Of a stretch of DNA of 64,000 nucleotides, positions 45,062-53,314 are shown piece by piece (position 1 is the stretch's first letter; the number at the start of each line of letters is the position of its first letter). Source of the DNA: an uncultured Bacteroidia bacterium (lineage in GTDB: Bacteria > Bacteroidota > Bacteroidia > Bacteroidales > UBA932); the NCBI GenBank assembly GCA_902801205.1, contig CADCHE010000002.1:186001-250000 (forward strand), given 5' to 3'. Below the pieces are notes generated by a model. That model was not told the origin of the DNA. It was given only the letters and a program-made list of their open reading frames with translations, and searched no databases. The translations under genes were made by a program, and so were the position numbers.

Positions 45062-46891
45062 ATGAAAACGAAATATGAATGCAGGGCATCCGTGGCACTG
45101 GCCGCCCTTATGCTGGCCCTCTCCGGATGCATCCAGGACGAGATCCTCTATGCGGGTACCTCCAACAGCGACGCCGTCAGTGAAAACACAGCGACCGACT
45201 GCTCTTCTTCCGGCTCCTCTTCTGGCGGAACCACCTCCGGCGGCGGTTCCTCTTCCGGTACCGGCACCGTGACGGCGCCGGTCATCACCGTGGAGGAAGT
45301 GGCGGCCGACCTGGTCGCCAACACCACCTTCGACCGGACGATCCGGATCGTCTACGCCGCCGCCGGGGCGACGGTCACCGGCGACGAAAACAAGATCGTT
45401 TCCGTCAACGGGAACGACGTCACGGTCGACAACACCGGCGACACCGCCGAGAAAGTCAAGTTCGTCCTCAGCGGGAAGTCCTCCGACGGCTTCTTCAAAG
45501 TGTACAACAGCCAGCGGCAGGCGATCGTCCTGGACGGACTCGACCTGAAGAACCCTGCCGGTGCGGCGATCAACAACCAGGGCAAGAAACGCTGCTTCGT
45601 CGTGGTGCAGGGCGACAACGCTCTCGCCGACGGTCCATCCTACACCGACACCCCGTCCGACGAGGACGAGAAGGGCGTCTTCTTCAGCGAAGGCCAGCTG
45701 CTGTTCAGCGGCGACGGTACGCTCACGGTTACGGCCACCGGAAAGTCGGGCATCGTATCGGACGACTATGTCCGCTTCCTCGCCGCCCCTGTGGTGAAGG
45801 TGACTTCTTCCGCCGGACACGGCATCCGTGGCAAGGACGCCGTCATCGTTACGGACGGAACCCTTACGGCAGACGTGTCCGCGCAGATGAAGAAAGGGGT
45901 TTCCTCCGACTCGCTGGTACGCTTCGAAGGCGGTGCCACGACCCTGAAAATCACGGGAGGAACCGCGTATGACAGTGAAGACAAAGACTATTCGGGATCG
46001 GCCGGCGTGAAAGCCGACCAGGTCTTCCAGATGCTTGGCGGCTCGCTGACGGTCACCAACGCCGGCACCGGCGGCAAGGGCATCAGCGGCGACGGCGCCG
46101 GATACTTCCAGGGCGGCACCGTGTCGGTCACTGTGACGGGGAGCAATTACGGATCCTCTTCTTCGGGCGGACGCCCCGGCAGTTCCTCGTCCAGCAGTTC
46201 CTCCGTCGCGGCCAAGGGCATCAAGTTCGACGGCAACCTCTATTTCACCGGTGCATCCGTGCAGGTCAGCGCCAAGGCGCACGAAGGCATCGAATCCAAG
46301 GGGACCATCCTCGTTTCCGACGGTATGGTGAGCAGCGTCTCCTCCGGCGACGACGCCATCAACGCCAGCTCGACATTTACCATCACGGGAGGATTTGTCA
46401 GCGGTATCTCTTCGGCCAATGACGGCCTTGATGCGAACGGCAACCTCTACATCAAGGGCGGTGTCGTCTATGCGGCGGGAGCCGGTTCCCCGGAAGTGGC
46501 GGTCGACGCCAATACGGAGGGTGGATACAAGCTCTACGTGGAAGGGGGCGTTCTCTTCGCGATCGGCGGCCTGGAGAACGGCGCCAGCCTGAGCCAGGGC
46601 TGCTATTCGGCCTCCTCCTGGTCCAGGGGCACCTGGTACGGTGTGACGGTCGGCTCCACTTCCCATGCCTTCAAGACTCCTTCTTCCGGCGGTTCCGGAC
46701 TGATCGTTTCCGGCGCCTCGCAGCCTTCGGTCCAAGCCGGCGTCACCGCAACGGGCGGCACGGCTTCCCCGGACGGGGCGGCGCGCCTGGACTGCACCCT
46801 CTCCGGGGGCAGCAGCGTAAGCCTGTCGGCCTATTCCGGCGGCAACGGCATGGGTGGTAACGGCATGGGCGGCGGCTGGGGACCGCGCTAA
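45062..46891 (+). CDS. Cthe_2159-like carbohydrate-binding domain lipoprotein
   Basis: This 609-residue protein has a lipoprotein signal (LMLALSGCIQ), a Ser/Gly-rich linker, and long beta-helix repeats with many Gly-Asp-Gly and Ser-Gly turns (IVLDGLDLKNPAGAAINNQG, GHGIRGKDAVIVTDG, KGISGDGAGYFQGG). This resembles Cthe_2159, a beta-helix reported to bind polygalacturonate. Related proteins often neighbour CotH, VTC and DUF4956 genes, as here. The ATG at 45062 begins the signal peptide. The C terminus is Gly/Met-rich (GGNGMGGNGMGGGWGPR). Confidence 0.78.
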   Translation: MKTKYECRASVALAALMLALSGCIQDEILYAGTSNSDAVSENTATDCSSSGSSSGGTTSGGGSSSGTGTVTAPVITVEEVAADLVANTTFDRTIRIVYAAAGATVTGDENKIVSVNGNDVTVDNTGDTAEKVKFVLSGKSSDGFFKVYNSQRQAIVLDGLDLKNPAGAAINNQGKKRCFVVVQGDNALADGPSYTDTPSDEDEKGVFFSEGQLLFSGDGTLTVTATGKSGIVSDDYVRFLAAPVVKVTSSAGHGIRGKDAVIVTDGTLTADVSAQMKKGVSSDSLVRFEGGATTLKITGGTAYDSEDKDYSGSAGVKADQVFQMLGGSLTVTNAGTGGKGISGDGAGYFQGGTVSVTVTGSNYGSSSSGGRPGSSSSSSSSVAAKGIKFDGNLYFTGASVQVSAKAHEGIESKGTILVSDGMVSSVSSGDDAINASSTFTITGGFVSGISSANDGLDANGNLYIKGGVVYAAGAGSPEVAVDANTEGGYKLYVEGGVLFAIGGLENGASLSQGCYSASSWSRGTWYGVTVGSTSHAFKTPSSGGSGLIVSGASQPSVQAGVTATGGTASPDGAARLDCTLSGGSSVSLSAYSGGNGMGGNGMGGGWGPR

Positions 46892-46908
46892 GTTCTGTGG
46901 CCTTCTTT

Positions 46909-46937
46909 TTGTTATTTCCCGAATTTTCCGATATTTG
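46909..46937 (+). promoter_or_regulatory. Promoter of the periplasmic/VTC/DUF4956/DUF2490 operon
   Basis: TTG (46909-46911), an 18-nt spacer and GATATTTG (46930-46937, one mismatch to TAnnTTTG) place a start near 46943. An AAAGGGAG stretch lies directly before the ATG at 46953, an unusual purine-rich sequence for this phylum. Confidence 0.5.
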
Positions 46938-46952
46938 TACATTCAAAGGGAG

Positions 46953-47378
46953 ATGAAAGCCATGAAAAAGACATTCGCGATGCTGTCCGTCCTCGCCGCC
47001 GCGCTGCTGCTCTGCAGCCCCGTCGGCGCGCAGGATGCGCAGAAAATAAACAAGAAGAACCTGGTCATCAAGGAGTGGAACACCGACGTGCGGACCAACC
47101 GGAAAGTCCTCGACCAAGTGACGACATACAATTCCGATGGCAAGAAGATCGACGAGGTGGAGTACGGGTCCAGCGGACAGAAGTGGCGCAAGCGCTACGA
47201 GTATGGCGCGGACGGCAAGGTCAGCAAGGAAATGCTCTATGATGAGAACAACCGCCTGGTGAATTACAAGAAGATCGAATACAACGAGTTCGGCCGGAAG
47301 AAAGTTCAGTACACCTACAACCCGAAGGGGAAGCTGGTGAGCGTCAAAGTCTATGAATATATCATAGAAGATGAATGA
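46953..47378 (+). CDS. Small periplasmic protein with YD/MORN-like repeats
   Basis: This 141-residue protein has a signal peptide (LSVLAAALLLCSPVGAQ) and short repeats of the form TTYNSDGKKIDEVEYGSSGQ, YEYGADGKVSKEMLYDENNR, IEYNEFGRKKVQYTYNPKGK. These resemble YD or MORN-type beta-hairpins in surface or toxin-related proteins. No enzyme motif is seen. The gene overlaps the VTC gene by 8 nt, so it is translationally coupled to it. Its role in this operon is unknown. An internal ATG at 46962 is an alternative start. Confidence 0.7.
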   Translation: MKAMKKTFAMLSVLAAALLLCSPVGAQDAQKINKKNLVIKEWNTDVRTNRKVLDQVTTYNSDGKKIDEVEYGSSGQKWRKRYEYGADGKVSKEMLYDENNRLVNYKKIEYNEFGRKKVQYTYNPKGKLVSVKVYEYIIEDE

Positions 47379-48168
47379 CTTCCCGCATACGGATTTCTCG
47401 GAAGCACTGGGTGCGCTGGGTCCCATCACCCTCGAGGAGATGGACGGAATCACCTTGATGAACCGCATCGATACCAAGTACCTGACCGATGAGGCGACCC
47501 TCCTGAAGATCCTTTCCGATGCGGCTCGCGACGGATACCGGGTCCTGGAAGTGAACGGAGATCGGATCGGAGCCTATGACTCGGTCTATTTCGATACGGA
47601 AGGCATGAAGTGCTTCCTGGACCACCACAACCGCCGCCTGGTACGCCAGAAAGTCCGGACCCGTTCTTATGTGAAGCAGGGAAAATCCTTCCTGGAAATC
47701 AAGCGGAAGAACAACAAGGGACGGACCAGCAAGAAGCGGATTGCGATTCCTGTGTCAGAGATGATGGATTTCCGGGAGGATGCCCAAGCGACCGCCTTCC
47801 TGGCTGAGCATTCCTGGTTCACGGCGGCGGACCTTTTCCCTTCCGCCGAAACCTCTTTCCAGCGCATTACCCTGGTGAATGCGGCGGAGACAGAGCGGCT
47901 GACTATCGATACGGCGTTGTATTTCAGGAATTTCCGTACAGGGAAGGAGGCTTCTCTCCGCAATGCCGTCATCATCGAACTCAAGCAGGACGGACGTGCC
48001 TCCAGTCCGATGAAGGGCATCCTCCTGAACCACCGGGTGAAGCCTGTCCGGATCAGCAAATACTGTATTGCCGTCACACTCACGGCGGAGCACCTCAAGA
48101 CAGGACGCTTCAAGACGAAGGTCCGTACCATAGAAAAAGTGATCAACCATAAAATTATGACGATATGA
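47371..48168 (+). CDS. VTC domain protein (polyphosphate polymerase-like)
   Basis: This 265-residue protein matches the VTC domain of the CYTH/triphosphate-tunnel superfamily. It has MNRIDTKYL, a basic VRQKVRTRSY, FLEIKRKNNKGRTSKKR, and IIELKQDGRASSPM near the end, the paired acidic and basic residues that line the tunnel. In eukaryotes the domain makes polyphosphate; in bacteria the product is less clear. It is in the middle of an operon with DUF4956 and DUF2490 and overlaps the upstream gene by 8 nt and the next by 4 nt. Confidence 0.88.
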   Translation: MNDFPHTDFSEALGALGPITLEEMDGITLMNRIDTKYLTDEATLLKILSDAARDGYRVLEVNGDRIGAYDSVYFDTEGMKCFLDHHNRRLVRQKVRTRSYVKQGKSFLEIKRKNNKGRTSKKRIAIPVSEMMDFREDAQATAFLAEHSWFTAADLFPSAETSFQRITLVNAAETERLTIDTALYFRNFRTGKEASLRNAVIIELKQDGRASSPMKGILLNHRVKPVRISKYCIAVTLTAEHLKTGRFKTKVRTIEKVINHKIMTI

Positions 48169-48929
48169 TTTCGATGCAAGATTTGGGCGAATTCGCTCTT
48201 GAAGATGAAGCCATCGATGTGCAAACCATTTCGGAGGCGATGATGACCACGGCCCAAAGCCTGACGGAACTGGCCATCCGCTTCTTCCTTAACTTGTTGG
48301 TCTGCTGGATCCTCGTGCAGTTCTTCTACTACCGGAAGAGCCGTCGTCGCGATTATTACTTCACCTTCATGGTGTTCTCCTCGGCAATGCTGATGCTGCT
48401 CTACGTGATGGGTAACGTGGAAGTGGGCGTCGGGCTCACCCTGGGTTTGTTCGCCATTTTCGGAGTCATTCGCTATCGGACGGAAACCGTGCCTATCCGG
48501 GAGATGACCTACCTCTTCGTCATCATCGCCCTTGCTGCCGTGAACGGGCTGGCGCCGATCTACAAGCTTTCGGGGATCGTCACGGAGCATCCGCACTATG
48601 TCCTTTCCACGGGCGGTATACTGGTGACGGTCCTGGCCAATGCGCTGGTCGTGCTGCTGATCTGGGTGCTGGAAAGCGAGCGGCTGCTCAAGCATACGTC
48701 CACGAAACTGGTGCAGTACGACCGGATCGAGCTCATCGTGCCGGAGCGCCGTGCGGAACTGGTCGCCGACCTGGAGAAACGCGTCGGTGTCAAGGTGGAC
48801 AACCTGGAGGTGGGCCATGTGGATTTCCTCAAGGACTCCGCCTTCATCAAGATTTACTATACCCTGCCCAAGGACCAGACCGGATCGATCGATACGCTGA
48901 CCCGGGCCAAGGATTTCGTCGAACAATAA
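48165..48929 (+). CDS. DUF4956 membrane protein
   Basis: This 254-residue protein has an N-terminal tail, about four to five membrane helices (LAIRFFLNLLVCWILVQFFYY, FTFMVFSSAMLMLLYVMG, VGLTLGLFAIFGVIRYR, LFVIIALAAVNGLAPIY, VTVLANALVVLLIWVLE) and a cytosolic domain of about 85 residues. The loop LFAIFGVIRYRTETVPIREMTYLF is the conserved DUF4956 signature. Function unknown; it is regularly found with VTC and CotH genes, so it may be a channel or platform for the VTC product. The gene overlaps VTC by 4 nt. Confidence 0.9.
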   Translation: MISMQDLGEFALEDEAIDVQTISEAMMTTAQSLTELAIRFFLNLLVCWILVQFFYYRKSRRRDYYFTFMVFSSAMLMLLYVMGNVEVGVGLTLGLFAIFGVIRYRTETVPIREMTYLFVIIALAAVNGLAPIYKLSGIVTEHPHYVLSTGGILVTVLANALVVLLIWVLESERLLKHTSTKLVQYDRIELIVPERRAELVADLEKRVGVKVDNLEVGHVDFLKDSAFIKIYYTLPKDQTGSIDTLTRAKDFVEQ

Positions 48930-48941
48930 ACCCCGTCAGTC

Positions 48942-49733
48942 ATGAAATACAGAATGGCCATCCTCGCGCTGTGCTGCGCGCTCCTGCCGGTCTGCGCTTC
49001 TGCGCAGGGCACGGACAATGAACAAGAATCTGCGATCCGCGGCCGGATCGGCGCGCAGGTCGACAAGAAGATCGTCAAGGGCCTGCATGTCGCCCTGGAC
49101 GGCGAGCTCCGTACGGAGGACAACTTCTCCGACGTGGGACGCTGGCAGGCGGGCGTATCGGTCAGCTACAAGTTCCTGCCTTTCCTTAAGGCTTCCGTGG
49201 GCGGCCTTTACATCTCGAACCGGAACGGCTCGGGCGAGTGGGAACCGCGCCAGCGGGTCTACGGCGACCTGATGGGGACGCTCAAGTGGGGCGACTGGCG
49301 GTTCTCCCTGAAGGAGCGGCTGCAGATGACGCACCGCGAGGTGAACAACAAGTTCCAGAATGTCCCTAACGCCCTGGCACTCAAGAGCCGTATCAAAGCT
49401 TCGTACAAAGGCTTCGGCGCCGTTGAACCCTACGCCTTCGTGGAATTGCGCGCCGCGCTCAACGACCCTGCCTGCACGGCCACGTGGAACGGTTCTTCCT
49501 ATACTTCATATGCCTTCAAGGGGTATTCGGACACGTACCTGAACCGGACGCGCGCCGCACTCGGCGTAGAGTGGTCGCTGAGCAAGCAGCATGCGATCGA
49601 TTTCTACGTGCTGAACGACTGGTGCCGCGACAAGAACATCGACACCAACAAGGAAGGGACGAAACTCAAGTCGCTGACATACGACCGTATGTTCCTGACC
49701 TCGTTCGGGATCGGATATTCGTTCTCCTTCTAG
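48942..49733 (+). CDS. DUF2490-like outer-membrane protein
   Basis: This 263-residue protein has a signal peptide (LCCALLPVCASAQG). It continues with alternating amphipathic beta-strands ending in aromatic residues (VSVSYKFLPFLKASVGGLYI, RFSLKERLQMTHREVNN) and a final strand FGIGYSFSF with a C-terminal Phe, as in outer-membrane beta-barrels. It fits DUF2490. It is last in the operon with VTC and DUF4956, and may provide an outer-membrane step for that system. Confidence 0.8.
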   Translation: MKYRMAILALCCALLPVCASAQGTDNEQESAIRGRIGAQVDKKIVKGLHVALDGELRTEDNFSDVGRWQAGVSVSYKFLPFLKASVGGLYISNRNGSGEWEPRQRVYGDLMGTLKWGDWRFSLKERLQMTHREVNNKFQNVPNALALKSRIKASYKGFGAVEPYAFVELRAALNDPACTATWNGSSYTSYAFKGYSDTYLNRTRAALGVEWSLSKQHAIDFYVLNDWCRDKNIDTNKEGTKLKSLTYDRMFLTSFGIGYSFSF

Positions 49734-49743
49734 GGAAGGGCGG

Positions 49744-50601
49744 TCAGATCGTGACCAGCCTGGGTTTCCGGCGCTCGAAATAGGCGAGCCTGCGGAAGCC
49801 CAGGCTCTTTACATACTGGCCGTAGTACTGGAATTTGTCGCCCACCCGCTCGGGGTTGTGGGAGTCGGAGCCGAGGGTGATCAGTTCACCGCCCAGTTCC
49901 AGGAAACGGAGCAGGATGTTCCGGTCGAGCTGCGGGGTGCGGAGGCCGTATCGCTGATAGGTCTTTGTGTTGATTTCCAAGGCTTTCCCGTTCTCTGCCA
50001 GGAAGCGGAGGATCTCGTCGAAGTGGGCGGGGAAGTCGCGGTACAGGAAACTCTCCACCGGATAGGGTGCATACCGGGCCACGTAATCGAAATGGCCCAT
50101 GACGTCGAAGTCGTCGCCCAGGAAGCGGAGCTCCTTGAAGAGGACGTCGAGGTAGTGCCCGTAGGCCTCTTTCCAAGTCTTCCCGCGGTAGTAGCGGTCG
50201 CCCCAGTAGGGGTCGGCGTCGTCGATGTAGTGGAGGGAGGCGATGACCTGGTCGAACTGCCACGTCCGGAAATAGTCACGGATCTGCTCCCGGCAGCTTT
50301 CCTGTACGCCGATCTCTACGCCTTTCAATACGCGGAACTTCTTGGAGGCACCCTTGACGAGGGAGCCTTCGGCAACCCGGCCGGCCAGGCGGTCGAGTTC
50401 CTCCTGCTGCGCACGGACATCGAATTCCTCTTTCTGCAGGGGTTCGAAATCCGCTTTCATCGGGGGAACGTAAAAGTCGCAATGGTCAGTGAAACAGATG
50501 CCTCCCAGCCCTTTTTCCAGGGCGGAAACCACGCTTTTCTCCGCGGTCGTGCGTTCACCGTCGAAAGAAAACTGGCTATGATTGTGACAATCGAAATACA
50601 T
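49744..50601 (-). CDS. PHP family histidinol-phosphatase-like protein (HisJ/HisK type)
   Basis: This 285-residue protein has a PHP metal-dependent phosphoesterase fold: DCHNHSQFSFDGE at the start, GICFTDHCDF, VIASLHYID, and GSDSHNPERVG near the end provide metal-binding His and Asp. HisJ-type enzymes dephosphorylate histidinol phosphate, and length and layout agree. No other histidine genes are nearby, so another phosphate ester is possible. The gene converges with the DUF2490 gene, 10 nt apart. Confidence 0.85.
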   Translation of the reverse strand: MYFDCHNHSQFSFDGERTTAEKSVVSALEKGLGGICFTDHCDFYVPPMKADFEPLQKEEFDVRAQQEELDRLAGRVAEGSLVKGASKKFRVLKGVEIGVQESCREQIRDYFRTWQFDQVIASLHYIDDADPYWGDRYYRGKTWKEAYGHYLDVLFKELRFLGDDFDVMGHFDYVARYAPYPVESFLYRDFPAHFDEILRFLAENGKALEINTKTYQRYGLRTPQLDRNILLRFLELGGELITLGSDSHNPERVGDKFQYYGQYVKSLGFRRLAYFERRKPRLVTI

Positions 50602-50630
50602 ATTCGGTCACGAATATAGGCAAAAATTCT

Positions 50631-50638
50631 TAAATTTG
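50631..50638 (+). promoter_or_regulatory. -7 box upstream of the DUF308-like gene and dnaG
   Basis: TAAATTTG matches the consensus exactly. It predicts transcription from about 50645 and supports the ATG at 50660 as the start. No clear -33 element is visible. Confidence 0.55.
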
Positions 50639-50659
50639 TCTTTCCTATCTGACAGAAGT

Positions 50660-51304
50660 ATGATAACATTCGGATACAAGTCCCGGTTCAGCAGCATCCT
50701 GCGGGCGTTGGCGGCCATCGCCGTCGGCCTGGTGATGGTCATCGGGAACGATGCGACGACGACGGTGGTGCGCATCATCGCCTCCTTCCTTTTCGCCGCA
50801 GGCGTGGTTTCCCTCGTCTATGGGTACGTGCACCGCGCCACGGGCGCCCTCTCCCTGATGGTGACCAACGCCATCGTGGACATGGTCCTCGGCCTGGTGC
50901 TCTTCCTCAGCCCCCAGCTGGTTTCGGACATGATCGTCTTTCTGGTCGGCTTCGTCCTGCTGGCGTTCGGCGTCATCCAGCTGATCGCCCTCATCGGCAG
51001 CGTGCGGATGCTGGGCGGCGGGTTCCTGCCGCTCCTGCTGCCCGCCCTGGCGGTGGTTGGCGGTATTTTCCTGCTGGTCAATCCGTTCAGTATCAAGGTG
51101 ATGACAATCGTCGCCGGGTGCATGCTGGTGTACTACGGGGTGAGTGAACTGTTCTCTGCCTGGAAGGTCGGCAAGGCGAAGGAAGCGTATGAGATCCAGT
51201 TCGCGCGGGAACGCGAAACCGCGTCCGCGGGTGACGGAGGCCGGATCGACACCTCCTCCCTGTCTGACGCCAAGGAGGCCGAATTCCAGAAAGTAGACGA
51301 ATAA
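50660..51304 (+). CDS. DUF308-like membrane protein
   Basis: This 214-residue protein has about six short hydrophobic helices in paired repeats (ILRALAAIAVGLVMVIG, IIASFLFAAGVVSLVYG, AIVDMVLGLVLFLSP, MIVFLVGFVLLAFGVIQLIALIG, LLPALAVVGGIFLLV, MTIVAGCMLVYYGVSELF). This pattern fits the DUF308/HdeD-like family. A soluble C-terminal tail of about 45 residues follows. The function is unknown, though HdeD-like proteins are linked to acid resistance in enterics. It lies 15 nt before dnaG and probably shares its transcript. Confidence 0.82.
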   Translation: MITFGYKSRFSSILRALAAIAVGLVMVIGNDATTTVVRIIASFLFAAGVVSLVYGYVHRATGALSLMVTNAIVDMVLGLVLFLSPQLVSDMIVFLVGFVLLAFGVIQLIALIGSVRMLGGGFLPLLLPALAVVGGIFLLVNPFSIKVMTIVAGCMLVYYGVSELFSAWKVGKAKEAYEIQFARERETASAGDGGRIDTSSLSDAKEAEFQKVDE

Positions 51305-51319
51305 AGCGGGTAGAAGAGC

Positions 51320-53305
51320 ATGATTCCGCAGGAGACCGTCCAGAAGATCCTGGACACCGCGCGTGTCGAGGAGGTCATCGGTGATTTCGTGGCGCTGCGG
51401 CGTCGCGGCGCCGAGTTCTGGGCGTGTTGTCCTTTCCACAACGAGAAGACGCCGTCGTTCCACATCATGCCGGCCAAGGGCTCTTATTACTGCTTCGGCT
51501 GCCACAAGGGCGGCTCGGCGGTCGGTTTCATCATGGACTACGAGCACATGTCGTACGTGGAGGCGCTCCGCTACCTGGCGCGGAAGTACCATATCGAGGT
51601 GGTTGAGTCCGAGGAAACGGCCGAAGACATCGCCTCGCGGCAGCGCAGCGAGAGCCTGATGCTGGTCTCCGAATTCGCGGGCGGTTTTTTCCGCGAGCAG
51701 CTTGCCACGACGGAGGGCCGGAGCGTCGCGCTCGCCTATTTCCATTCCCGGGGGCTGGAAGACGCCACCATCGAAAAATACGGCCTCGGCTGGGCCCCTT
51801 CCGGCCGCTCGGCCTTCACGGCGGCAGCGCGGGAGAAAGGCTTCAAGGAAGAATACCTTCTCGACACCGGCCTGTGTGCCCGGTACGAGACGGACGGGCA
51901 GCTGCACGACCGCTTCTATGAGCGGGTGGTCTTCCCCATCCACTCCGTCAGCGGCCGCGTGGTCGCCTTTGGGGCGCGGACCCTCCGCTCCGACAAGACG
52001 GTGGCGAAGTATGTCAACTCCAAGGAGTCCGACATCTATGTCAAGAACAAGTCGCTTTACGGCATCTGGTTCGCCAAGAACGAGATGGCCCGCAAGAACA
52101 AATGCTACCTCGTGGAGGGGTACCTGGACGTGCTGTCCATGCACCAGCTCGGCATCACCAACGTGGTCGCCTCCAGTGGTACGGCCCTGACGGAAGGACA
52201 GATCCGCCTGATCCGCCGCTTTACCGAGAATGTGACGATCATGTACGACGGCGACGCGGCCGGCATCCACGCCGCCCTGCGCGGCATCGACATGTTCCTG
52301 CGTGAAGGAATGAACGTGAAAGTGGTCCTCATCCCGGACGGGGATGACCCGGACTCCTATGCCCGGAAACATACCCTGGAGGAAATGGAGGCTTTCCTGG
52401 CCGCGTCCGAGCAGGATTTCGTCACCTTCAAGGCTTCCCTGCTGCTGGAAGGCACGGAACGTGACCCGCTGCGGCGCGCGGAGGTGATCAACGACATCGC
52501 CGACAGCATCGCGCAGATTCCCGACGCCGTCAAGCGGACGGTCTATGTCGATTTCCTGAGCCGCGAGTTCGACATCCGTCCCGCGGCGCTGGAGGAACGT
52601 TTGTCGCGTGCCCGAACCAAAATTCTCGAAGAAGAACGGGTGAAAGTCCGCCGGGAAGCGCAGGCGCAGGGCGGGCAGCAGGGAGCGTCTCCCGACGTCC
52701 TGCCGGCAGGCGCGGAAACCGCTCCGCCGGTCATGGCCATGAATGCGGACCCGCTGCTGGAATCGGCAGAACGCGACTTGCTGAACTTCATCCTTGCGGA
52801 CGGGACGGACCCGCTGGTCTTCGCCAGCGATTCGGAATTCTATCCCGGTGACGGTGAAGAGATGCCGACGGTGTTCGAATTCATCGCCTCCGCCGTCGAG
52901 GACGATGGGGCCGCATTCACGCATCCTGCCTTTGAGCGGGCCTACCGTGCCTATGCGCAGTTCTATGACGAGGGACTGTCGCAGGATGAAATCGTCAAAC
53001 GTCTCCTGGACGGAGAAGACCGGACCGTAGCGGCCGTGGCCGCCGCCCTGTCCGGGGAAGAAAAATACACGCTGACCATCAGCGGATTGAGAAACGCGAT
53101 GATGTCCCGGCCCTCCTGGTTGACAAAATATGTCCCGAAGGCCATCCTGGTCTTTCAGGAGGCCCGTCTGGAGCACCGGCTCGCGCAGCTGCGCGGGGAA
53201 CTCGCCGCGGACGGTGCACCTTTGGAAACGCTGCTGCAGCAGATCAAGGACATGCAGCAGATGCTCCACAAGGTCAAGGTGCGCCTGGGAAGGGAAAAAG
53301 AATAA
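51320..53305 (+). CDS. dnaG: DNA primase
   Basis: This 661-residue primase makes RNA primers for replication. The zinc ribbon is CPFHNEKTPSFHIM then CFGCHKGG (Cys37, His40, Cys58, Cys61). The TOPRIM core contains YLVEGYLDVLSMHQ, VASSGTALTEGQI and MYDGDAAGIHAALRG with the acidic metal-binding residues. The C-terminal region binds the DnaB helicase and is rather variable. It lies 9 nt before metG. Confidence 0.96.
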   Translation: MIPQETVQKILDTARVEEVIGDFVALRRRGAEFWACCPFHNEKTPSFHIMPAKGSYYCFGCHKGGSAVGFIMDYEHMSYVEALRYLARKYHIEVVESEETAEDIASRQRSESLMLVSEFAGGFFREQLATTEGRSVALAYFHSRGLEDATIEKYGLGWAPSGRSAFTAAAREKGFKEEYLLDTGLCARYETDGQLHDRFYERVVFPIHSVSGRVVAFGARTLRSDKTVAKYVNSKESDIYVKNKSLYGIWFAKNEMARKNKCYLVEGYLDVLSMHQLGITNVVASSGTALTEGQIRLIRRFTENVTIMYDGDAAGIHAALRGIDMFLREGMNVKVVLIPDGDDPDSYARKHTLEEMEAFLAASEQDFVTFKASLLLEGTERDPLRRAEVINDIADSIAQIPDAVKRTVYVDFLSREFDIRPAALEERLSRARTKILEEERVKVRREAQAQGGQQGASPDVLPAGAETAPPVMAMNADPLLESAERDLLNFILADGTDPLVFASDSEFYPGDGEEMPTVFEFIASAVEDDGAAFTHPAFERAYRAYAQFYDEGLSQDEIVKRLLDGEDRTVAAVAAALSGEEKYTLTISGLRNAMMSRPSWLTKYVPKAILVFQEARLEHRLAQLRGELAADGAPLETLLQQIKDMQQMLHKVKVRLGREKE

Positions 53306-53314
53306 GAACTAGAT

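Noticed and set aside
45182-45265. Possible simple-sequence repeat or CRISPR-like array in the Ser/Gly-rich linker of the Cthe_2159-like gene
   Set aside because: The repeats are codon-level Ser/Gly repeats of a flexible linker in a continuous reading frame, with no regular spacers.
50645-53269. An 874-codon minus-strand frame opposite the DUF308-like gene and dnaG
   Set aside because: dnaG has its zinc ribbon and TOPRIM motifs on the other strand; the antisense frame shows none.
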